From the NCBI GenBank assembly GCA_951799445.1, contig OX637296.1:21824001-21888000 (forward strand): a DNA stretch of 64,000 bases, written 5' to 3'. The translations under genes and the position numbers were made by a program. Position 1 is the stretch's first letter. Each line of letters starts with the position of its first letter. Below, one piece after another: positions 48,090 through 59,759 of the stretch. The stretch is from Pseudisothecium myosuroides. Taxonomy: Eukaryota > Streptophyta > Bryopsida > Hypnales > Lembophyllaceae. The notes beneath the pieces were generated by a model. It saw only the letters and a program-made list of their open reading frames with translations, was not told the DNA's origin and made no database searches.

Positions 48090-48895
48090 AGTTAACTTGT
48101 TAGAGCACACCCTCTAAAAATTTCAAAATAAGAAACCTTACCAATTGCAAAATTGATTTCAAAAAGATTTATTTTCAATTCTTCCCAAATGGTTAGATTT
48201 CATCTTTCAAATTTTTTGTCTAAAAATGTGTAAGATCCTACAACTTACAACTCTCTATAATATGTTGAAGAATAAGTTGGAAACACATAAAAAATATTTC
48301 ATATTCATGCTTCAAAAAATAGTAAGTAGAAAGAAATAGAGTATGATTTAAAATACTAAATTGTTAAGAATTTAGTTATGGAATTGAAAAATGTCAATCC
48401 CAATGTTTGTAATGTTGTAATAAACAATCTGCATTCTATGATTTTATTTTTTTCCAAAAATATTGAAAATTGAGTTAAATGAAGGACTTCAAAGTTTATT
48501 TTAGAGTAAAGACTCTATAATTGCTTACAAACTAAAACTCCTCATAACTTTCATCTTGTAAATCAAAATGAAATGATTCAAAGCTTTCCATATATATATA
48601 AATCTACGAAACCAAGTTCAAATTTTATTTCTTAAAAATTTGATTCTTTTTTAGTTGCCTAGATTGCATGCTAAGCAATAGAAACTACATATAGGACGAT
48701 AATTTTTTAACCATGTAGTCAAAAGTTATGAAAATTGTCGCGCTTTAAAGCTACTCCTTGCGCCTTAAGCTACTTCTTGCTCACATGTTGTGTGAAAATT
48801 TCAAAGAAAAATAAATAAATATTCCATTCATAGTGAGCGCCCAAAATCGCTTTGTTGCCAAAAAAAAAACATTTCTTGGTACTTTAAAAAGTTAA
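48090..48895. repeat. Family G element, incomplete left side
   Basis: Collinear with 50600-51203. It has the 'aatagtaagtagaaagaaatagagtatgat' block, then 'aacaatctgcattc', then the foldback-arm block ('ctcctcataactttcat', 'agtcaaaagttatgaaaattg', 'acatgttgtgtgaaaa'). It closes with TTAA at 48892-48895. Near 48755-48780 the 'ctactccttgcgcctta' phrase is duplicated. Confidence 0.55.
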
Positions 48896-48929
48896 TTAGA
48901 ATTGTTTTAGGCAATATTGACCATGTTAC

Positions 48930-49050
48930 AAATCCCACTACAGATTGAATTTCCAGATCAGATTTTCTCGGGTCTACATCACCTCACACCATTCACAAAA
49001 TGACATGTGGAATGTTTTTTTAACAAAAATCAAGTAATTAATGCCAAACC
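48930..49050. repeat. Repeat S, copy 1
   Basis: Shares 'tttccagatcagattttctc', 'gtctacatcacct', 'accattcacaaaatgacatg' with 58780-58900 (same orientation) and 51985-52125 (inverted). Three diverged copies are present in the window. Non-coding. Confidence 0.55.
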
Positions 49051-49660
49051 TAACCTCTAATGAGCCTAGAAGTAGGTGATGGAATTTAGTGCAATATGTT
49101 ACCTTCAAGACAGACAAGCATCAACTTTGAGTGGCTACCTTGAGAGTGAGTAAAGGATTTTGCAGGTTGTCAAGGATTATTGGGAGTACTATAACACAAA
49201 ATTGACTAAATAAATGCTAATTCCAATGTAGAGGAAGTTGTTTGTTGCAGTTTCGGCTATAATGTCTCTATAATAAACTCTTTTTTACAATATACTAAGG
49301 TAGAAACTCCCAAAAGTGTCTGTGCTCCCATTCTTGTACTCTAGAATATCACTAAATATGTCCCTAGACTTTCATCAATATGTCCTACAAATGCTTAATT
49401 TGCTGATGCATTTGAAGGACTCATACTTAACTTTGATTTGCTAATAAATACTCATTTTTGCAGATTTCAATTTAGGGTCCACTTATGTGATAGTTTCAGT
49501 GGTCTAAGGAGCCGACAGTTTGAAAAATCATAGAAATTACATGCCACATCCGATTTTTATTATTTATTATTTTTATTTTTTGAATAATCATGATTTTCAC
49601 TTGATAATACTACAAAAATATTGTTTTTAGGAAAATATGAATCCCATTACGTTGAATTGC

Positions 49661-51255
49661 TTAACCCATAAAATGTCCAAGGGCTTTTTTGAACTTCTAA
49701 GAATTTGCTCTAAATTGAAGAAAAAGACAACATTTTGATAAATTGTATTAGTTTTTTTTATGAATTCTAACCGTACAATCAAACTAAACATTTTAGAGGT
49801 CACATAAGAAAAGAAAACACAAAATATCACTTATGAATTGAAAGATTATAATGTTTGAACATGAGGGTGTTAAAACTGCAAAAATGACTTGAGGTCTTTC
49901 AACCCTCTTTTCACATGCCAAATCTAAAAAGTTGGTCACCAAAAAAATATGAGGTTAAAGGACCTAACATGCATAACTCCAATCAATTTACGGATTTTCA
50001 AAATCTACTCTACAATTTTTTTAAATGAATTTCTAAGGTGATTTTTTCTCCAAGATCTAGTGCAGTATTTGAGGCTCATTTCCAAGAGCCCTCAACACTA
50101 CGGAAAGTCAAGATTGCAATGGGTACCCTTGCACAAAATCTTGAATAGAAAAATCATAATCAATCATTTTCAAAATTGAACTTTTGATGCTAAAACTAGA
50201 CTTCAAAAATAATTTTACAAAATATAAACTACTAAAATTAGCAACTTGGGTAGGTTTTATTTAACCCCTAAAGGTTTTTGACTATGTTTTCACCAAAAAC
50301 GCTCCAAAACTGTCATTTCTAATACTAGTGCCAAATTTTAGAAAGAAAACATTTTTGAACACATGTAACCGTAGGATCTTGTAGTAAACTTTTTTAAGAA
50401 GATGTGGAAAAAATTTCAGAATTTTCCACCATGTGGATTGCAAGATAATAGCGTTTGAATTGACAAAAATCCTTTTTTTGTCCCTGCGAAAAAACGGGCA
50501 GCTGCCCTTCACGAGGTCACATTTGTATGAAAAAATGTCCAAAATGGTGGTTACTCTTTGGATTTGTTCATCAAGGCAAGTTGGCTACATGCTTGAAAAA
50601 TTTCAGATCATTTGGAATTGTACAATATATAGGAAAAAAATAGTAAGTAGGAAGAGGTAGAGAATGATTCAAAACACTAAATTGTTAAGAATTTATTTAT
50701 GAAATTGGAAAATGCCAATCCCAATGGTTGTAATGTTGTAATAAACAATCTACACCCAATGTTTTTATTTTTTTTCAAAAATATTGAAAATTGAGTTAAA
50801 TAAAGGACTTCAAAGTTTATTTTAGAGTTGAGATTCCATAACTACCCTCAAACTAAGAATCCTCATAACTTTTGACTCATTGATTGGAATGGAATGATTC
50901 AAATCTTTCCGCGTATATATAAATCTAAAGAACCAATTTGAAATTTTTATTTTAAAAAAAATGATTTTTAAAGAAGTTTTTTTGGCTGCCCAGGCTGCCC
51001 GTCGAGCAATGAAAATGACATATCATGCAATAACTTTTTAACGATGTAGTCAAAAGTTATGAAATTTTTTGGGCCTTATAGCTACTCCTTGGAAAAATGT
51101 TGTGTGAAAATTTGAAAGAAAAAAAATAAAAACTCCACTCGTAGTGAGCTGCCCCCAAAAGCTATGTTCTCAAAAAAAGCATGTTTGGTGCTTTAGGGGT
51201 TAACTTCAAGTATTGTCAACACCAAAATTTGGTGCCTCAGGCATTTAGGGGTTAA
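49661..51255. mobile_element. Family F element interrupted by a nested TTAA element
   Basis: The outer TTAAs are at 49661-49664 and 51252-51255. The body is family F in inverted orientation relative to 33748-34407. At 50260 it stops within 'aggttttat' and resumes at 51204 with 'cttcaagtattgtcaacacc', reproducing the uninterrupted family F order ('aggttttatttaacttcaaagtttt' as complement of 33781-33812). The interruption, 50261-51203, is a complete TTAA-flanked element. Confidence 0.8.
50261..51203. mobile_element. Nested family G element with TTAA target duplication
   Basis: TTAA at 50261-50264 and 51200-51203. The ends are CCCCTAAAGG and CTTTAGGGG. The left 330 bp resembles family E end B ('cgtaggatcttgtag', 'gattgcaagataatagcg'). 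The right 430 bp is the arm of the 22962-23697 foldback. The middle is specific to family G. It splits a family F element exactly at a TTAA, so TTAA is the duplicated target. No ORF with transposase features. Confidence 0.85.
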
Positions 51256-51984
51256 TATGGACGGTTTTGAGTGTTTCTACAGTAGTGTCGCAAGGATTTT
51301 TAGGGTACAGTAGAAACTCAACTAATTTTAGCCCATTTTTTTTTTTAAATTTAAATTTTTTTTTAGCCAACTTATGCTGAAGGGTATTACAGTGACAATT
51401 ATTATGATTATGGTTACTGTACACTGTACAGTACAATCTGCTGAACTGTACATTTTCAGTTTTGCAAACTGAAGAAATAAACCACTTCAAGCTATTCAAG
51501 CTCATTTCCATCCAAAGGAACTGAAGATGCTGTCGTTGGTTCGGAAGGCGGAACTCCTGTCAGTTTGGTTTTGCGCACTGTCAGAACTCTTGACTTCTAC
51601 TTCCTGCCATCAATAAAAAAAAACAGTTCGATTTGATTCATTTATTTCAGGAAATGTTTTAAGAAAAAATATTTTGTGACATACAGTAAGTTAACACTGT
51701 TTCTTGAGGCTTTGAGCCCCTCCACTCAGTTGACTGAAATAGGGCAGCAGTAGTGTAGCTCTGTAGAGTAGGGATGTAAGGTAGGGTAGGCTGTGTACTG
51801 TAGTGGGAATATTGAACCCCCAGAAAACCGTATATACGGATACCCTACGCTCGGGTCAGATTCGTTAAAAATTAATTCAAAATATAAATAAATATGGCAT
51901 GTAATGAAATTTTCAAAAATTATAACGTGGCTTATTTGAAAGTGTAGAAAATGTTAATAAAAATAATTTGAATCCTAAAAAAAA
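51256..51984. other. Intergenic, nothing recognised
   Basis: Includes short repeated 'tacagt/actgtaca' tracts near 51415-51445. No gene, splice-consistent ORF or complete element is seen. Confidence 0.35.
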
Positions 51985-52125
51985 CCTAATGAAAAATGAA
52001 CGTCTGATTTGGCAAAAATTAAGTTATTTTTGTAAAAAAAGTGCCACATGTCATCTTGTGAATGGTGTGAGGTGACATGCACCTATGAGAATCTAATGTG
52101 GAAATTCAATTTTGGCACCTGGGTG
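51985..52125. repeat. Repeat S, copy 2 (inverted)
   Basis: It contains the inverse of the repeat S landmarks: 'cacatgtcatcttgtgaatggtg', 'aggtgacatg', 'attcaattttggcacctgg'. Confidence 0.5.
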
Positions 52126-52714
52126 CGGAATCAAACCTTCTTGTACATAATGAGTGGGCAAACGACATCAGAGAGTTTCCTCTTGTGTCAAGCTGACAAA
52201 TTGTTTTAAGACCGTGCTCCCTTTTAAGTTTTTTTTCTTGAAACAAATGGACAATTTCCTTGCAAAAGGGAAACAGTACATAGAACCTAAGGACCCCGTC
52301 CCCAACAGAATTTTTACATTTTTCAGAAATAAATTTTAAATCAAAGCTACGTACTGATGAGAACACACTCAACATCACCCAGCCTCACCCCAGCCTCGCA
52401 GGTGGCACAAGAGCCAAACCGGTGCCTCAATTGGAGGCAAGGAACCTGAAACGCTGCTCAAGTTTTGGTAAAGCCTGTACAGTATTGCAGTACAACAGGA
52501 GGACCCTCTGCTACAGTGCTAAAATTCAGTGAAAGTTCAGTGAAATATTATAATGCTTGGCAAACGAAATTCAAATTATTCTAAATCTGGTTAACGAAAG
52601 GGAAATTCGAGCTAAAAGAAAAGATTTCGAATGGGGTGTTATGAACCTGACCTCAACGTACGGTATCGACAAAGCTGGCAGTCGGGCGACTTGGCGCTGG
52701 CAGGCAAACACAAG

Positions 52715-52845
52715 GGCAGTGGGTACACCCAAAAGCGCACCCTGCCTAAAACCATCTCCAAGATCAACATGTACGGTAGTAGAAGAAACGGTTTTAGAAC
52801 ATCTATCAAAAAAATTTGATACTTCATAACTTTTGAAGGACGTTA
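52715..52845. repeat. Family N fragment (inverted)
   Basis: 'agtgggtacaccca', 'gcctaaaaccatctcc' and 'aagatcaacatgtacg' are the inverse of the family N right half, followed by the 'cataacttttg' block. The right end abuts the element at 52860. Confidence 0.5.
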
Positions 52846-52859
52846 AACTAGTCCCATAA

Positions 52860-53331
52860 GGGCAGCTGTAGTGGTGTCTCGGCAAACAACCCCTCTATCG
52901 GCAAATGGAGGGGCATTCCAGGAGGCCCGCATAGTGCCGGTCCTTATTTAAACAAATCGCCCCAATACAAAGCTGGCAATCCAAACGTCAAATGGACCTT
53001 TAGCATTATAAAAAGAAAGAAAGAAAAGAATCTACATTAAAAAAGACTTTTCATTGAATCAAGGGAAGTTTCAATTGATCGACACGCTTAACCATACGGA
53101 AAAGGGTTGACAATGAGGGGAAAATTTGACAATAATGATTATTTCTACTGGGAATCAACTTGCGGGCCCTTCAAACTTTGGAAATTTGCCAGACTCGGTG
53201 GGTCGCATACCGAGACCGTAGAAGTGCCGGGACCCATGCTGTTTGCATTGGAGTGCAATCTTTTTACAAATGATTGACAAATCAGTAAAGTGCCGATGGA
53301 GGTGCTGTTAGTGTGTCCATTGCAGATGCTC
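52860..53331. mobile_element. 472-bp PIF/Harbinger-like MITE, copy 2
   Basis: The ends GGGCAGCTGTAGTGG and (complement) GAGCATCTGCAATGG are inverted repeats, with TAA duplicated at 52857-52859 and 53332-53334. The interior is homologous, inverted, to 20121-20574. A TWA-type 3-bp duplication supports PIF/Harbinger. Confidence 0.8.
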
Positions 53332-53447
53332 TAACACTACTAAACACTGGAAATCTCTCCCCCCCAACTAGAGGTATCATTCCCTCCCAGATATATGGGG
53401 GGAGTGTTTAGTTAAAATAGGAGAAATGTAATTGGCCAAGTTAACAA

Positions 53448-53591
53448 TGATTGTATTGTTGCACTGTGAACGTTGGTCCATCCTTGGCCCAACCCAAATC
53501 CACATACGGATTTATAAAGTGATTGTATTGTTGCATTGTCAGGGTTGGCCCATCCCAAGCCCCCATGTGGATTTAGGATCTTAGTTTCAAA
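53448..53591. repeat. Two-unit 72-bp tandem repeat
   Basis: Units begin 'tgattgtattgttgca' at 53448 and 53520. Both continue with 'ggtccatcc/ggcccatcc', then 'aagccc/ccaac' and 'ggattta'. Non-coding. Confidence 0.75.
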
Positions 53592-53879
53592 AAGTTTCGG
53601 AGCTCTGAGGGTCTCTCCTTTCTGCAGAAACAAAAGAAAAACCTCCACGCTTGGTTAACAAGGTTATGCCCACGAAGTAGAACCAATTGGGAAAAGATGC
53701 AGAAATTGGGGGATAAATGTAAAAAAAATGACCCCCATTTTGTGCTGATTTTGTCCTGGACTAGGTGGTCTTGTAGCTAATTTGGAGTCTTCGATTGCAA
53801 ATATGAATTCAGAATTTGCAAAAAAAATCATGTGTGAAAAATAAAAATTTAATGCAATTTTTCCAGGGATAAAATTCTA

Positions 53880-54045
53880 GTGTTTTCATCCAACTTGTCC
53901 CACTTTGCAGAATGGGTTTAACGTCCTCCATAACTTTTGCATAAGGTAGCCAAGTGTTGTGATCCTCCTTTTGTGCGTAGGAACCTCTTTTCACTTGCCA
54001 ATAAGAAAATATAAAAATTTGACTAGTCTAATAACAATTAGGCGA
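53880..54045. repeat. Family N fragment (inverted)
   Basis: 'gtcctccataacttttgcataaggtagccaagtg' and 'ggaacctcttttcacttgccaataagaaaat' are the inverse of family N interior blocks. Confidence 0.5.
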
Positions 54046-55212
54046 GGTATAAAGAAGGCAGTTTTAGGGATATCCACCAGTGTTTAAGAAGTTTCTTTTA
54101 GTTTTACTAGCTAATTTCCTCCGATTTCCCTATTGAATTGTTTTTTCAAGTACTGAGTCCATTTTAAAAACAAAATTCAAAATAGAAATTATACAAATTT
54201 TTTAAACCAATTTTTGTTGATGTTTTCAAATTGCAACCGGGTCTTCTTCCAAATCCACTGGCTAACATTGGACTAGCCGTTGGTTCCTCCCAAACATAGG
54301 TATCCACCTTATAATTTAATTAAGAAGTAAACCATGAAATTTCCTCCTAAAGTTTTTTTTTTTTTGCTTTTTGATAATTGAACAATAGTTCAAGAATTAA
54401 AGATTATTAACCAGTAAGTGCTCAAATTAAATATAATAATATTACTTTTCAGAATATCATTATGAATAATTGTGATTTTTCCAAAATAACTATATTTTTT
54501 GATCATGTAGTGATTTTTTTTTCATTGATATATTATATGATTTTTTTGCAAAGCTTTATCAATGAATATTAATTGAATGAAGTGTACATTCGAAAACATT
54601 TAGCATCCATGCAATGAATTGGTAAGCACTTTGAGGTTAGTCTTCTAATAATTTTTACTAGAAATCAACTTAATTTGCTAATAATAAATAATACTGACTC
54701 ACCTAAGATATTGATGCTACGTATTCATACAGGGTATTCTTTCGTTTTTCCAATGATATGATTTCCAACTTCCTTTAAGCTTATTCAGTAAATACCTATT
54801 GTATGAAGTGGATTTTTCCAAAACATTTATCATTTATTTGGTGGAAATTGAGTGTTAGAAGTTATTGTGGTGATTAATTTCAAGTTGGAATTGGTTTAAT
54901 TGGTATTTTCAGTGTATTGGCAAATATTTTTTCTATTTTGAAAAATAAATATTTCAACTAAGAGCCATGTCTAAAGCAATATCTATTTAGGAGCCATTTT
55001 GCTCGGTCCTTTCTACTACATTTGGGCATTTTATAGTCACCTACGCCACTAAGAATAGTCAAAGAGTTTTTTTCAAGGCCCGAGTATATTTATAAATTTA
55101 TTAAAAATTGAAAACATTCATTATTATTGAGACTAGTTTATTTACACATTGAATTTTTTTTCATTCACTTATATTCTTAGTCTGGTTTCTTGAATGCCAA
55201 TATTACAAACTT
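54046..55212. other. AT-rich intergenic DNA, nothing recognised
   Basis: No ORF of substance, no clear terminal repeats and no RNA gene signal. Confidence 0.4.
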
Positions 55213-55661
55213 ACCCCCTAAAATCTCAAAGTCCCTAAGGGGACTCTTGGGATATAAGCAAGTTTGTGTAATTTCAATTTTTGATAAGATTTTTGAACCT
55301 TTTTTTAAGATACAAAATCAAATTATCTTTCTAGGAATTTAATTTTTCTTTCAATCGGTGCCTACAAGCAAAAGTCATGCCAACCTAAGTCCAAAAAACA
55401 ACTTGAGGGACGAGGGGTAGCTCAAAAAATAAATAAATAATGAATTTTTAATTTTTTAATTTTTTCTCAAAGGTTACATTTTTGTCTAAGTACATTTGAA
55501 GTTTTGATTCATCTAGTTGAACTAGTAATGAGAATTATGGACAATCTTCTTTTGGGGGCAATGTAAGCATCTTCTTAAGAAAATAACTTATAGAATTTTT
55601 TTTTTAATGCAATTCTTATAAATTTTCACAAAAAATTGTTAGACAAGGATAAGCCTACTTG
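55213..55661. repeat. Family E element truncated by the next insertion
   Basis: It begins with an eroded end (ACCCCCTAAAATCTC at about 55213) and the subterminal 'gtccctaaggggactcttggg' hairpin, then follows family E order. It stops at 55661, where the intact element 55662-56600 begins. Confidence 0.6.
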
Positions 55662-56600
55662 TTAACCCCTAAAGGACCATTGTCCCTTAGGGGGACAAAT
55701 GCATTTTTGGGCAGGTACCTACGGGCTGAAATTTTGTCGTGATTTTTTGAATTTTTTTTTGGAGATAGAAAAACTGATAAACTTTGTGAGAATATAATTT
55801 TTTTCACAATCAGTGCCCGGGAACAAAAGTTATGACCAAATAAGCTCAAAACAGGGGACGCGGGGGCAGCCCGAGCAACAAAAAAAAATGGACAAATTTT
55901 TATTTTTATTTATTAATATTTTTTCTGATAGATTATATTTTTGTCTATCTGGAAAGCTTTGATTCATTTCATTTGGATTTGTTATAAAAAAGTTATGGAC
56001 ATTCTTGTTTTTCGGGCAGTTAGAGCATCTTTTTGAAAAAACCCCTTGTAGGATGCATTTCTGAATGCAATTTTTGCAACTTTGCAAATTCTTTTTTTTA
56101 ACACGGTCTGATTTACTTGCTAGAACAATCTCACCATTGGGATTAGTGCATTTTAATTCCATCCAAATTATATGAATATTTTAGATTTTCCTTCCATGTC
56201 CTACCTACTTCTACTTAACAATTCTTTTAAGAATGATAATTAAGTTTTTTTGAATTTTTTGAATTTTTCCTAGACTCTCAATTCAATTCTCCACTATAAA
56301 GATTTAAAGCTCAAAACTTTGTAGTGCACAAAATTTAAGTTAAAAATGTTCAAAGTCAAAAAATCTAGTCCCGCAATGTGCTGAAAATCTTGTTTTTTTC
56401 ACTTTAAACACAAATATCTTGCAATCTGTGCGGTCGAAAATTCTGAAATTTTTTCCACGCACTCTCATACTAGTTAGGTGTAAGATCCTACGGTTAGACA
56501 GGAAAAAAAACAATTTAAGTTTTTTTTGATTCTTTGCTATAGATATGGCAGTTTTGAATGTTTTTTGGCAGAAAAAAGGCCTTGGTCCTTTAGGGGTTAA
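55662..56600. mobile_element. Complete family E element, best preserved
   Basis: TTAA at 55662-55665 and 56597-56600. The ends CCCCTAAAGGACC and GGTCCTTTAGGGG are perfect 13-bp inverted repeats. The subterminal hairpin at end A is 'tgtcccttagggggaca'. 939 bp, non-coding. It shares its right TTAA with the next element. Confidence 0.85.
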
Positions 56601-57501
56601 CCCCTAAAAGACTGTTGTTCGGGGGACAAATGCAATTTTAGGCAGGTACCTACGGGCTGAATTTTTGTTGTGATTTTTTGAATTTTTTTTGAAGATAGAA
56701 AACTTGATAAGCTTTGTGGAAATATAATTTTTTCACAATCGGTGCCCGGGAACAACAGTTATGACCAAATAAGCTCAAAACAGGGGACGGGGGGCAGCCT
56801 GGGCAACAAAAAAAATTGCAAAATTTTTAATTTTTAATTTTAATTTTTTTTCTGATAGATTATATTTTTGTCTATCTGGAAAGCTTTGATTCTTGTTTTT
56901 TGGGCAGTTAGGGCATCTTCTTGAAAAAATAACTTACAAGATTTTCTAAATGCAATTTTTCAATTTTTTCAATTTTTTTTTTTGCATGGTTTAGTTTACT
57001 TGCAAGAACAATCTCACCATTGGCATTAGTGCATTTTAATTCCATCTAAAATATATGAATATTTTAGATTTTCCTTCTATTTTGTACCTACTTCTACTAA
57101 ACAATTTTTTTTAAGAATGATAATTAAGTTTTTTTGAATTTTTTTTTTGCCTAGACTCTCAACTCAATTCTCCACTGTAAAGATTTAAAGCTCAAAACTC
57201 TGTAGTGCAAACACTGTAAGTTAAAAATGTTCAAAGTCAAAAAATCTAGTCCCGCAATGTGTTGAAAAACTTGTTTTTCCCACTTTAAATGCAAATATCT
57301 TGCAATCTATGCAGTCAAAAATTCTGAAATCTTTTCCACACTTTTTTATACTAGTCAAGTGTAAGATCCTACGGTTAGATGTGGAAGAAAAAAAACAATT
57401 TAAGTTGTTTTTTAATTCTTTGCGAGTTTAATTAAAAAACAAAGCAGAAATTTTGTGAGTTTTCTTTGGCAGAAAAAAGGCCTCGGTCCTTCAGGGGTTA
57501 A
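56597..57501. mobile_element. Complete family E element, back to back with its neighbour
   Basis: It starts at the TTAA (56597-56600) that closes the previous element and ends with TTAA at 57498-57501. The ends are CCCCTAAAAGACT and GGTCCTTCAGGGG. It lies in the same orientation as 55662-56600 and is strongly similar over its whole length. A single TTAA between two elements is expected if one inserted into the flanking TTAA of the other. Confidence 0.85.
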
Positions 57502-57904
57502 ACTCACTTTTGAAAGTCAATGTAAACCGTATAGAATTTTTATTTCATGGATACAACACCTAGAATTTTAACCCTTAAAAGTCCCCACATGTCTAAAGTG
57601 GATACGCTTGGCTCAAACTTGATTGTAACTTTCAAAGTACAATATACATTTTTGGTTTTGACTTAAACTGAGAAAATAATACATTAGGCTAATACATTTA
57701 TACCTCTACTCCATTTCTAAACTTTGGAAATATCCAAAGATTCAATGAGTTATAGCAATTGGAAATTCCATGCGTTAGAATCCAAACAACACAATGTTAT
57801 ATATATTTCATTTGTATTTCTTTTTTGAAGGTTGATTTTTAATTTAAATTATAAAATATCATTTCTCATTCTAAATTTCATTTTTGGTTAAGATCCTAAA
57901 GTAT

Positions 57905-58566
57905 TTTCATATATACTAGAGTAGCCCTGTGCCATTGCCACAACCAAAACAAAAGGAAAAGTCATTTTTAAAACAAAAAAATAACTCAAAAAGTTAAAAA
58001 AAATCCACCGTAGCTTGAAACGCCACGAAATAAAGCCTGTACACCCTTCCTTGTCAAGGGCTTTCCAATGGTACCAAGAACATGACAAATTGACACACGG
58101 CTCAATAGATACATAATTTAGCATAATTTAGTAAGTTTTTAAGATCCCAAAATAACTCAAAAATACACAACTTTCCCACCATAGGTCCAAATGCCACTAA
58201 AGAAAGCCCATGCATCCCTCCTTGCCGAGAGCTTTCCGACGGTACCAAGATCGCGACCAAAATCAAAGTAAAAGTAATTTAGTAATTTTTTGATCCATAA
58301 ATACTTTGAAAATTCAATAACTTCCGCACCATAGCTCCCAACGCCACGAAACTAAGCTCGTGCACCCCTCCTCACCGAGGGCTTTCCGACGGTACCAAGC
58401 ACGCCACCGGGAAATGCATAGTCCGGGAGATGTCGACGTGACAAACAAAACAAAACAAAACAAAACAAAACAAAACAAAACAAACAAACAAACAAACAAA
58501 CAAACAAACAAACAAACAAACAAACAAACAAACAAACAAACAAACAAACAAACAAACAAACAAACA
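57905..58566 (+). mobile_element. Non-LTR (SINE/RTE-like) retroposon with internal tandem units and long (CAAA)n tail
   Basis: The start 'actagagtagccctgtgcc' matches 46175. Three internal units (about 57915-58110, 58115-58260, 58263-58440) each contain 'gccac(g/t)aaa.aaagc' and 'ctttcc(a/g)a(t/c)ggtaccaag', so the body is partly triplicated. The tail runs (CAAAA)n 58445-58480 then (CAAA)n to 58565. The low-complexity frames across the tail are not genes. Confidence 0.65.
58445..58565. repeat. (CAAAA)n then (CAAA)n simple repeat
   Basis: About 121 bp of pentanucleotide then tetranucleotide repeat, forming the 3' tail of the retroposon above. Confidence 0.97.
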
Positions 58567-58779
58567 TGTTTTAAGGTATAGATTCTAATTGATTAAATTT
58601 TTATGTACATATCAATTTCAGATCAATTGGACTTATCTATCATGGTTGCATGAAAATGTCCCCATGTAAAAAAAAGGATGACTTTTCAAGGCATAACTTT
58701 TTAATTGTGATTTGGATTGTTGTAAAATTTCCTAAACATCAAACTATTGTATGTGAAGGTCTGATTTGGTAGTCAGGTG

Positions 58780-58900
58780 CCGGAATTGAGTTTCCATGTC
58801 AGATTCTCAGGGGTCCACGTCACCTTGCACCATTCACAAGATGACATGTGACAATTTTTTACAAAAATGACTTAATTTCTGCCGAATCTGACCTTCACGT
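58780..58900. repeat. Repeat S, copy 3
   Basis: 'tttccatgtcagattctc', 'gtccacgtcacct', 'accattcacaagatgacatgtg' match 48930-49050 in order and orientation. Confidence 0.55.
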
Positions 58901-59519
58901 AGGGTAGGGTAGTAGTGAAACACCCCCCTGATAAAAGTTTCACAAGAATCCAACCCGGGAAGGGCCTGTCCCAAAGTGGAAAATGGCCTCAAATCACGCT
59001 TCAGGGCTTTCAGGGTTACAGTCCCCATACGTTATTCCAATTTGTTCCAAGATGCGTGTCCTTGATAGGAAGAATTTCATTTGGCATCAAATAAAATGGC
59101 CCTTGCTCCATGGAAGTCGTACTCATGGGTCAGATGTTTTTTGACTTCACTACAGTAGTACCTCACGTTGTACTTTCCATATAAGCCCAGCAGTAACCCA
59201 GCAGTATGTTACTGTACCCCCCTGCCTGTGACGATAATTGTTATTCTTTTACAAAACAATTCGTACAGCTAGAAGGGCGGGAAGCCACAAATTGATCTTT
59301 CTCAAAAAAAAGGAACCAGCAAACACCTGCCTGCCCAAAGGAATAAGAACCCTGTTTCCATTGAGAGGCAGGAGGGATCCAGGCTTGGACCTCCACCCTC
59401 CAGCTCTGCAAAAGTTGAAAAACATTCTTGGACTGTCAAAACTTGGAACCTGGTTCAAAAAAAAAGAAAAACAACTTGGAACTTGAAGAAGCTTACTAAA
59501 TTAGTGGTTTCTTTGTGTA
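58901..59519. other. GC-normal intergenic DNA, nothing recognised
   Basis: ORFs of 65-82 codons occur on both strands without domains. There is an A-rich tract near 59456-59473. No gene is supported. Confidence 0.35.
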
Positions 59520-59759
59520 ATTTAAGGTAGGTATCCCAAAACTGTCACTAATTGCTACTGTGCCTAATTACTACTGTTAGATTGTTGAAATTCTTATATA
59601 ATCTTATTGGCAAGGGAAAGGAGGTTCCAACGCACCAAAGAACGCGACATTTGGATACTATATACAAGTTATTAAGGAACAGAGTTTGGTTCTAAAAACG
59701 TTTCTTTCACAAAGGTACATAACTGATTTTGCAGATGTACACGCACTGAAGATGGCGGT

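Noticed and set aside
58314..58581. ORFs encoding long Phe/Val/Cys/Leu or Asn/Lys/Gln/Thr repeats.
   Set aside because: They are translations of the (CAAA)n/(CAAAA)n tail and are stop-free only because of the simple repeat.
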